From assembly GCA_030049955.1 (NCBI GenBank), contig JASIJX010000260.1:1-6237 (forward strand): a stretch of 6,237 nt of DNA. Direction: 5' to 3'. The stretch is from Acidobacteriaceae bacterium (GTDB lineage Bacteria > Acidobacteriota > Terriglobia > Terriglobales > Acidobacteriaceae). How positions within the stretch are numbered: the first letter of the stretch is position 1; each line of letters begins with the position of its first letter. Positions 1 to 4,296 of this stretch are shown here, one piece after another. The notes beneath the pieces were generated by a model. It searched no databases. It was not told the DNA's origin and worked only from the letters and a program-made list of their open reading frames with translations. A program made the position numbers and the translations under genes.

Positions 1-419
1 TACGTAGCTCGAGCCTCTTGGTCCCATACGACAAACTCAAGCTGCCCGGCGTCTACGAAAAAGTGAAGTTTCAGGTTAATCTGTGCCGGACGGCAGTAGA
101 AAAAGGCAACTTTAGCCACACTGTCGAAGCCGCCCTCGAATTTCCTGCCATCTTCAATTCGCGTCATCTCGATTCGGTCAGAGTGAGAATCGTCCCAGGA
201 AATAGTTGGGGGGCTCGACTCACGATTTATCAGGTCAACCGCGTCCTTCATCCTCTGTCGCAACTCAGCCCATTTTTTAGGACCATCACTGTAGATCAAC
301 TGCTGATTCTGGCGCTCAAGCGCACTTTTCGCCCATTTATCTTTAAGAACTGACTCATATTCGCGCGCCATCTCCTTAAAGCCCTCAACTTCTTCTGGCG
401 TCATTTCTTCTGGCGTCAT
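1..419 (-). CDS. Hypothetical protein, C-terminus cut by the window edge
   Basis: Translating the minus strand from the ATG at 419-417 gives 139 open codons up to the window edge. The last two bases read TA, so the next codon is either Tyr or a stop. The start is supported by AAGGGA (430-425) five bases upstream. The protein begins MTPEEMTPEEVEGFKEM, then has a charged, probably helical first half (about residues 10-65, with KKWAELRQRMKDAVDLINRES). The second half looks like beta structure (ISWDD, FEGGFDSVAKVAFFYC, INLKLHFFVD). I see no signal peptide, membrane helix or catalytic motif and do not recognise the family. The opposite strand has a 111-codon open frame over the same bases, but it has only a TTG start and no ribosome site, so the minus frame is preferred. 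Gene reality is fairly likely; function is unknown. Confidence 0.62.
   Translation of the reverse strand, partial: MTPEEMTPEEVEGFKEMAREYESVLKDKWAKSALERQNQQLIYSDGPKKWAELRQRMKDAVDLINRESSPPTISWDDSHSDRIEMTRIEDGRKFEGGFDSVAKVAFFYCRPAQINLKLHFFVDAGQLEFVVWDQEARAT
390..419 (-). repeat. Exact 15-bp tandem duplication covering the start codon
   Basis: The unit TTCTTCTGGCGTCAT occurs twice in a row on the plus strand (390-404 and 405-419). Read on the minus strand it encodes MTPEE-MTPEE at the very start of the hypothetical gene, so the gene carries two in-frame ATG codons five codons apart. Only the outer ATG (419) has a ribosome site at normal spacing. Confidence 0.9.
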
Positions 420-631
420 CCTAGTCCCTTAAGTGCGAGCACCGCTTATATGCGGAGCACCATATATTACAGACATAATTCGCCTTCCGCTCGTGTCCGC
501 TTCCACGAAACATACATTCATAAAAAGCCAAATCCAATCCCACGCGCACGTCATCCCGCCCCCACAGTGGAGGGAGGACGGGCGTGAGGCGGCCAAATCA
601 GGACCCCGAAGTCTCATTTCTTTATTTTGTT

Positions 632-655
632 CAAGTGTGAGAAACAAAGCACTTA
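632..655 (+). repeat. Left copy of dispersed CAAGTGTGAGAAACAAA repeat
   Basis: CAAGTGTGAGAAACAAA (632-648) is followed by GC and then ACTTA. The same 17 bases occur at 2738-2754, followed by TG and then ACTTA, giving 22 identities in 24. This copy lies 14 bases upstream of the transposase -35 element. It has the same orientation as the right-hand copies, so the pair forms direct repeats around the accessory genes. Confidence 0.85.
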
Positions 656-668
656 ATCAAGAAATTAC

Positions 669-697
669 TTGAATAACCCAACTGATTCCGCTATTCT
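669..697 (+). promoter_or_regulatory. Probable sigma-70-type promoter of the transposase gene
   Basis: TTGAAT (669-674) and TATTCT (692-697) are separated by exactly 17 bases, each matching the consensus at four of six positions including the most conserved ones. Transcription would start near 704, just ahead of GAGG at 707-710, giving a very short leader. The call rests on sequence match only. Confidence 0.5.
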
Positions 698-718
698 CAA
701 TTTATCGAGGATAAGGAA

Positions 719-1702
719 TTGGAAAACTTCCCGACAAACCTTTTAGAAGCAACAAGGTACTTCGCTGACGAACAGCGTTGCATTGACGTGGTTGCCCGTC
801 TCCGCTGGCCGGAAGGGACGCCGATCTGTCCAAAGTGCGGAGCGGTTGAGAACGAGCGGAAGCATTATTGGTTTGCGACCCAGAAACGATGGAAGTGCTA
901 TTCCTGCCGGAAGCAATTTTCGGTCAAAGTCGGCTCGATCTTCGAGGATAGTGCCATCAGCCTAGACAAGTGGCTTGTCGCGCTCTGGATGATCTGCAAT
1001 TGCAAGAATGGCGTATCCAGCTATGAGATCGCTCGGGATTTGAAGTTGACTCAGAAGTCAGCATGGTTCGTCCTGCAACGGCTGCGCGCTGTACTTGAAA
1101 CTGAGTCCGATCATAAGTTCGGTTTCGGCGGACCCGTCGAATCCGATGAAACCTTTATCGGGCCGAACCCGCGCAAGATGCACGCGGATCGCAAGAGAAA
1201 GCTACAGACGTGGAATGATGACAAGAAAGGTTATGTCAGCAAGACAGCAGTCCACGGGATGCTGGATCGCGAGTTGCGCCAAGTGCGAGCAAAGGTTATC
1301 CCGAACGTGAAGCGCGAGACGCTGCAAGATGCCATTCTTGCCAATGTGACCCCATTTGCCAAGCTCTATACCGATGAATCGACCAGCTACATGGGTATCG
1401 AAAAGAACTACGTCCACAAGGTAGTCGATCATTCGCGGGAATACGTGAAGGGGCAGGTTCACACTCAAGGCATTGAGAACTTCTGGAGCCTGTTGAAACG
1501 TAGCCTACGCGGCACCTACGTAGCTGTAGAGCCATTCCATTTAGACCGTTATCTAGCGGAACAGATTTTCCGCTATAACAACCGCGCCACGAAGGACAAT
1601 CCACTCACGGATGGGGATAGGTTTGTGCTGGCTTTGTCGCAGATTTCAGGAAAGAGACTGACCTTTGCAGAACTGACCGGCAAGGTGCCTCCCAGTAACT
1701 AA
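719..1702 (+). CDS. IS1595-family (ISXO2-like) DDE transposase
   Basis: This 327-residue protein should cut and join DNA at the ends of its own element. An N-terminal zinc ribbon has C37, C40, C60 and C63 (CPKC and CYSC). A helix-turn-helix-like segment follows at about 95-125 (SSYEIARDLKLTQKSAWFVLQRL). The ISXO2-type catalytic domain spans about 135-290, with candidate acidic residues D143 (ESDETFIG), D219 (YTDEST) and E253 (HTQGIENFWSLLKRSLRGTY). The D219-E253 spacing and the IENFWS..KR..RGTY signature fit the family well. The length is normal and no frameshift or stop is seen, so it may be active. The start is TTG at 719: no ATG lies in frame between the upstream stop at 683 and 719, and GAGG at 707-710 is eight bases upstream. 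Its TAA stop overlaps the stop of the convergent small gene. Confidence 0.93.
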   Translation: MENFPTNLLEATRYFADEQRCIDVVARLRWPEGTPICPKCGAVENERKHYWFATQKRWKCYSCRKQFSVKVGSIFEDSAISLDKWLVALWMICNCKNGVSSYEIARDLKLTQKSAWFVLQRLRAVLETESDHKFGFGGPVESDETFIGPNPRKMHADRKRKLQTWNDDKKGYVSKTAVHGMLDRELRQVRAKVIPNVKRETLQDAILANVTPFAKLYTDESTSYMGIEKNYVHKVVDHSREYVKGQVHTQGIENFWSLLKRSLRGTYVAVEPFHLDRYLAEQIFRYNNRATKDNPLTDGDRFVLALSQISGKRLTFAELTGKVPPSN

Positions 1703-1878
1703 GGGCGGTGCTTTGCGGGGACGTACTTGTATCGCTTATAGCGAGAAACCTTTTCGGACTTTAGTCCATCGAGACGACGGTGTAGTTCGGGTTTCGAAAC
1801 GGAAAGCGCGGTAGACAGAGCCTCCTCGAACACTCGCTGCTCGGGAGGCTTTTCGATTTTCTTGCTCGGATTGCTCAT
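1699..1878 (-). CDS. Small basic protein, probable passenger gene of the IS1595 element
   Basis: The minus strand from the ATG at 1878-1876 encodes 59 residues, starting MSNPSKKIEKPPEQRVFEEA and ending YVPAKHRP. The TAG stop (1701-1699) overlaps the transposase TAA stop (1700-1702) by two bases, a tail-to-tail arrangement. The protein is rich in Lys, Arg, Pro and Glu. The central segment FEEALSTALSVSKPELHRRL (17-36) resembles the F..AL..L.VSK.EL pattern I recall from tiny proteins beside mobile genes in soil bacteria; that is recollection, not a search. No membrane segment or catalytic motif is present. The ribosome site is weak (GGG, six bases upstream), but a fair promoter is present. Its role is unknown; a regulator of transposition or a toxin/antitoxin-like partner are untested possibilities. 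Confidence 0.65.
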   Translation of the reverse strand: MSNPSKKIEKPPEQRVFEEALSTALSVSKPELHRRLDGLKSEKVSRYKRYKYVPAKHRP

Positions 1879-1892
1879 TTTAGCCCGACTTG

Positions 1893-1921
1893 ATTATGGC
1901 ACATAAGCTTCTTATTGTTGA
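1893..1921 (-). promoter_or_regulatory. Possible promoter of the 59-residue gene
   Basis: On the minus strand CATAAT (1898-1893) matches the -10 consensus at five of six positions and is preceded by TGC, forming an extended -10. TCAACA (1921-1916) lies 17 bases further upstream and matches the -35 at four of six. The start codon is 14 bases downstream of the -10, leaving a leader of about seven bases. The -35 overlaps the last codons of the next minus-strand gene. Confidence 0.4.
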
Positions 1922-2613
1922 GCCGAGGGTGGGGTAGGCGATCGCACTTGGAATTCACCAGCCATGCCAATACCGAGAATGTGGACTTTTAAATTGCGTG
2001 CTTCGCGAAGCGTCGAAAGATCTGTAATGTCGGTTCCAATTGGAACAAGGAGGAGTGCAACCTCGATTCCTATGGGATGCGTCTTGGCTTGATATTGCAT
2101 AAATTCTGGAGAATAGTTGGCGCGCATCGTTATATTACCTGGATTCAAATCGTAAAGCCTGCTTACCTGCAACCTAGGAGCGTCAAGAATGTCTTCCGTC
2201 CCGTCGAAAAGAAAGCACGCGATCGCCGCTCTGTAATCTGATTGATGCGCCGCTACCATTGGAACATTTCCATTGATAATCCCATAGCACGAACCTGGCG
2301 CTCCGCCGTATCCCGCCAATGGTGCGCCTGATTCCGGTTGATCAAAATCTAAAATTCGGGCGGCCCTGTAGACGTTCTCATAATAGGCAAAGAGGACTGA
2401 GCCCCAAGATACCAAGGCGAACAACGCCATTAGTGCCAGTGGCCAATACCGTTTTACTTTGGCAGATCTAGAGGAGTTTTCGTTCATGTCTAGCTTCCCT
2501 TTTCCTGCTTGAAACTCAAAAATCTCATTTTGTTTTTTGAAAATTTCGTTTTGCATCCACATCAAGTAGGTCTGGAAAACGCCCACAATAATGGCAACGA
2601 TGAGTTCGCCCAT
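1912..2613 (-). CDS. Hypothetical protein with two predicted membrane helices
   Basis: This is a 233-residue protein of no family I recognise. A hydrophobic N-terminal helix (about 3-19) is followed by a polar segment with QNEIFKKQNEIFEFQ (21-35), likely helical or coiled coil. A basic patch (51-56) then leads into a second membrane helix (57-77). The remainder (about 80-233) is a soluble-looking domain with GYGGAPGSCYG (101-111), two cysteines (C109, C133) and a beta-rich end (IGIEVALLLVPIG, LKVHILGIGMAGEF). Both helices are N-terminal, so it is probably anchored in the inner membrane by a hairpin with the large domain cytoplasmic; this is an inference. The start at 2613 has a strong ribosome site, AGAGGAG, about five bases upstream. 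It lies between the IS1595 element and the right-hand repeats, so it appears to be part of the accessory islet. Confidence 0.78.
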   Translation of the reverse strand: MGELIVAIIVGVFQTYLMWMQNEIFKKQNEIFEFQAGKGKLDMNENSSRSAKVKRYWPLALMALFALVSWGSVLFAYYENVYRAARILDFDQPESGAPLAGYGGAPGSCYGIINGNVPMVAAHQSDYRAAIACFLFDGTEDILDAPRLQVSRLYDLNPGNITMRANYSPEFMQYQAKTHPIGIEVALLLVPIGTDITDLSTLREARNLKVHILGIGMAGEFQVRSPTPPSAQQ

Positions 2614-2644
2614 TTTCTCTCCTCTAGTTCCTCGGATAGGGAGA

Positions 2645-2675
2645 ATCCTACCGGATCGGCAGGTGGGTTAGTCAA
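2645..2675 (-). promoter_or_regulatory. Weak candidate promoter of the two-helix membrane protein
   Basis: On the minus strand TTGACT (2675-2670) is a five-of-six -35 match and TAGGAT (2650-2645) a four-of-six -10 match. The spacer is 19 bases, longer than usual, which lowers confidence. Transcription from it would give a leader of roughly 25 bases carrying the AGAGGAG ribosome site. Confidence 0.3.
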
Positions 2676-2707
2676 ATCATTTATTGCCCTTAATCACCGT
2701 CGCCTCG

Positions 2708-2726
2708 CAAGTGCATGAAAATAAAG
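2708..2726 (+). repeat. Degenerate copy of the dispersed repeat
   Basis: CAAGTG, then three mismatched bases, then GAAA and AAA in register with the intact copies thirty bases later. It is clearly weaker than the other copies and was noticed only because it lies directly beside them in the same orientation. Confidence 0.45.
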
Positions 2727-2737
2727 GTCAAGCACCG

Positions 2738-2761
2738 CAAGTGTGAGAAACAAATGACTTA
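2738..2761 (+). repeat. Right copy of the dispersed repeat, best match to the left copy
   Basis: CAAGTGTGAGAAACAAA (2738-2754), then TG and ACTTA. It is identical to the copy at 632-655 except for two bases. Together these two copies enclose the transposase, its small partner and the membrane protein gene. Confidence 0.85.
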
Positions 2762-2777
2762 GCTCCTGCCCGCCGAA

Positions 2778-2797
2778 CAAGTGTGTGAAACAAATGG
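2778..2797 (+). repeat. Third clear copy of the dispersed repeat
   Basis: CAAGTGTGTGAAACAAATGG differs from the copy at 2738 by a single base over the first 19 and starts 40 bases after it. Tandem short copies at one edge resemble transposase-binding arrays at the ends of IS21-type elements, but no IS21 gene is present, so this may be a remnant end. Confidence 0.75.
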
Positions 2798-2833
2798 CCG
2801 TGAGTCTTTGCGCTGCCGGAGATCAACCGCACT

Positions 2834-2878
2834 TTGCAGTGTAGGGAAACGGCGGGTATATTTCGGCAATTTTTGCCG
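2834..2878 (+). promoter_or_regulatory. Orphan promoter-like pair followed by a hairpin
   Basis: TTGCAG (2834-2839) and TATATT (2857-2862) are 17 bases apart. Two bases later comes a perfect inverted repeat, CGGCAA-TTT-TTGCCG (2864-2878). No plus-strand gene follows before the convergent OmpA-like gene. It may be left over from a gene lost when the islet arrived, drive a small RNA, or be chance. Confidence 0.3.
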
Positions 2879-2961
2879 GGCAACGCTGGCGCTTGTTTTC
2901 AAACAGTTGGCCCCGATCCGGGACCGGAAGAGTCTTGACATCACCCCAGGCAACGCCAGGC

Positions 2962-2993
2962 AAAAAAAACGGCCCCCGTTTTTGGCGGGGGCC
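2962..2993 (-). terminator. Intrinsic terminator of the OmpA-like gene
   Basis: On the minus strand an eight-base GC stem (GGCCCCCG at 2993-2986 with CGGGGGCC at 2978-2971, loop of seven) is followed by one base and then eight T (2969-2962). It lies 107 bases after the OmpA-like stop codon. A further inverted pair, AGGCAAC (2948-2954) and GTTGCCT (2996-3002), surrounds it and could lengthen the stem. There is no T tract in the plus direction. Confidence 0.9.
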
Positions 2994-3007
2994 AAGTTGC
3001 CTTGGTT

Positions 3008-3024
3008 CTCTCGCGTTGCGAGAG
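3008..3024. other. Compact perfect hairpin downstream of the OmpA-like gene
   Basis: CTCTCGC-GTT-GCGAGAG is a perfect seven-base stem with a three-base loop, located between the OmpA-like stop codon and the terminator. In the minus-strand transcript it would sit in the 3' untranslated region and could protect the RNA end or pause polymerase. It has no T tract of its own. Confidence 0.5.
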
Positions 3025-3100
3025 CTTGGTTGGCGGCCTCACGGCGGGGTGGCCGTCGGCCCGGTTACACAGCCTCTCGGGGGGGAGGATGGCCGCGACT

Positions 3101-4036
3101 TTACTGCTGTTCCGGACCGCTCGCAGGCGCAGCACCTTGGGGGGATGCCGTGCCAGGGGCCGCCAAACTGTTTTCCATCACCCGGACATGCACGGAGCGA
3201 GTGCGGACGTGGGCCGGTCGGCCGTTGTCCTGCTCGTCGTTCTCGGCCACCTGGACGTTACCCAGGGCGACAGAGTGCATGCGGTAGATGGGAATCTGGT
3301 GATCGGTGACGAGATAGCGCTTCACAGCGTCAGCCAGCTTTTCGGAACTCTGAATGCCGACGCTGCCGTTGCCGGGAGCCTGCGCGTCCATCTCGAGGAT
3401 GTAGCCGTTACGGCCGGTGAGGCTGGCCGCCAGCTGATCAAGCTTCTGCTTCGAATCCTCCGTCATGGTTACGGAACCCGGACGGAAAGTAACCTCCACG
3501 TCCGTGACCTGCTTGTACTGGTCGAGTCCGTTGACGGTGCCATTGATCGTGTCCACATGGTTGGAGGCCTGCTGCGCGGCGCTGTCGGCTGCCTGCGCCT
3601 GCTGCCCGGCCGCGTTGGCCGCCTGGTTAGCCTGGTCGGCCGAAGCCTGCGCCTTCTGAATGCCGGCCTGCGCCCGGGCATCCACGTCCTTGATGTCCTG
3701 CGCGTTCTTGGCGTTCACCTGGTCGAGCTCATTGAGCCGGTCGTTCAGCGGATCGATCTGCTTCTTGACCCACTTCTTGCGGGCCATGGGATTGATGCGG
3801 CCCCAGAAGCCTTCTTTCGCCGGCTTCTGCGCCGTGTTTTGCTCGAGGGTGGTTGCCGCATTCTGATCCGCGGTCTGCGCCGGCGCGTTCTGGGCGTTCT
3901 GATCTACCGTGGCAGGTGGGGTCTGCGGCTGCTGCGTCTGTTGGGCCCAAACCGGGAAACCGATCGCCGAGGCCAGCACGATGATCGCTGCCTGGCGCGG
4001 AAAAGATCTGGAAAGATAACCCGCAATGTTGTTCAT
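3101..4036 (-). CDS. Exported OmpA-like domain protein with coiled coil
   Basis: This 311-residue protein begins with a Sec signal peptide; the hydrophobic core is about 15-28 and cleavage is likely after VWA (31). A Gln/Thr/Pro-rich linker follows (32-72), then a basic segment (GFWGRINPMARKKWVKK, 76-92), an Ala/Gln/Asp-rich coiled coil (about 95-170) and a C-terminal OmpA-like domain (about 178-287). The architecture fits an envelope protein of the periplasm or outer membrane, similar to what I recall as OmpA family proteins in Acidobacteriota. Aligned by eye with classical OmpA domains, the Asp and Arg that bind diaminopimelate are replaced by Q219 and L234, so ordinary peptidoglycan binding is doubtful. 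The start at 4036 has GAGGG six bases upstream. A 345-codon open frame on the other strand covers the whole gene but is a composition shadow. A strong terminator ends the gene. Confidence 0.85.
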   Translation of the reverse strand: MNNIAGYLSRSFPRQAAIIVLASAIGFPVWAQQTQQPQTPPATVDQNAQNAPAQTADQNAATTLEQNTAQKPAKEGFWGRINPMARKKWVKKQIDPLNDRLNELDQVNAKNAQDIKDVDARAQAGIQKAQASADQANQAANAAGQQAQAADSAAQQASNHVDTINGTVNGLDQYKQVTDVEVTFRPGSVTMTEDSKQKLDQLAASLTGRNGYILEMDAQAPGNGSVGIQSSEKLADAVKRYLVTDHQIPIYRMHSVALGNVQVAENDEQDNGRPAHVRTRSVHVRVMENSLAAPGTASPQGAAPASGPEQQ

Positions 4037-4296
4037 TGAGTTCCCTCGTTGCGATCGTTCGTTGTTGTCGAGGCCTTACTTATCCGGTCGCATTGGCTCC
4101 AGGACAGTGCCTCTTGCCCTTACCTATGGCACGGGGAATGCCAAAGTGGGGCCGAGACGACACTATTGCCGCAAACTACAGAAAATAAACGGATAATTTA
4201 GAATAAGCCTGTGGAAAACTTGGGAGCCACCGGGAGCGGATGGAGGGGCAGGGAGTGTAATTTTTGCAGCGCGGGGAAGAATCTACAGGCGAGCGG
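4037..4296. other. Spacer between CNNM-type gene and OmpA-like gene
   Basis: This 260-base spacer lies between two minus-strand genes. I see no intrinsic terminator after the CNNM-type stop, so read-through into the OmpA-like gene is possible. An AT-rich island at about 4171-4207 within GC-rich DNA could hold a promoter for the OmpA-like gene, but no hexamer pair is convincing. TGGCA-CGGGGAA-TGCCA (4127-4143) is a perfect five-base inverted repeat in the presumed leader. Confidence 0.5.

Larger units (their letters stand above)
420..718. other. Intergenic gap between divergent genes
   Basis: No convincing gene lies here. Two short overlapping frames on opposite strands (about 429-672) have no ribosome sites and no recognisable product. 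The gap should hold the promoter of the minus-strand gene starting at 419. AT-rich stretches at 441-468 could supply a -10 element, but I found no good -35. AGCACC occurs twice, 18 bases apart (438-443 and 456-461), each followed by ATAT-rich sequence; this could be an operator or chance. The right end holds a copy of the dispersed repeat (632-655) and the transposase promoter (669-697). Confidence 0.6.
719..1878 (+). mobile_element. Core of an IS1595-family insertion element, ends not resolved
   Basis: The transposase gene and the overlapping 59-residue minus-strand gene are treated as one element. IS1595 elements usually have short terminal inverted repeats and an 8-bp target duplication, and the family is known for carrying passenger genes. 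I could not find convincing ends: the best inverted match outside the genes is only TAATCAAG at 654-661 against CTTGATTA at 1889-1896, without a flanking duplication. The coordinates are therefore the minimal coding core. The true element probably extends some tens of bases each side. Confidence 0.65.
2614..3100. other. Intergenic gap of 487 bases: islet right edge and terminator
   Basis: No gene is supported here. Short frames on both strands (about 2759-2995 and 2781-3287) are GC-driven shadows or lack ribosome sites. The gap holds, in order: a possible promoter for the minus-strand membrane protein (2645-2675), three same-direction repeats (2708-2797), an orphan plus-strand promoter-like pair with a hairpin (2834-2878), the intrinsic terminator of the OmpA-like gene (2962-2993), and a compact hairpin (3008-3024). 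Composition changes from AT-rich to GC-rich across it, which suggests the islet boundary falls near 2700-2800. Confidence 0.7.

Noticed and set aside
18..353. 111-codon plus-strand frame at the left edge
   Set aside because: It starts with TTG without a ribosome site and is antisense to a longer minus-strand frame that has ATG and AAGGGA.
429..672. Overlapping 72- and 79-codon frames on opposite strands
   Set aside because: Neither has a ribosome site or recognisable protein features, and the region looks intergenic.
654..1896. TAATCAAG / CTTGATTA as terminal inverted repeats of the IS1595 element
   Set aside because: Only eight bases match, similarity does not extend inward, no 8-bp target duplication flanks it, and the right half overlaps the likely -10 of the small gene.
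2935..2940. Perfect -35 hexamer TTGACA on the plus strand
   Set aside because: No acceptable -10 lies 16-18 bases downstream and the sequence runs directly into the convergent terminator.
2759..2995. 78-codon minus-strand frame over the repeat cluster
   Set aside because: It begins within the terminator and crosses the dispersed repeat; composition is Arg/Ser-rich with no ribosome support.
3002..4039. 345-codon plus-strand open frame across the OmpA-like gene
   Set aside because: It is antisense to a gene with signal peptide, domain, ribosome site and terminator. The predicted product is Leu/Arg/Val-rich without family features, as expected from high-GC shadows.
4210..4218. DnaA-box-like TTTTCCACA (minus strand) beside an AT-rich stretch, suggesting an origin
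   Set aside because: It is a single imperfect box with no cluster and no dnaA, dnaN or rep gene nearby; expected by chance.
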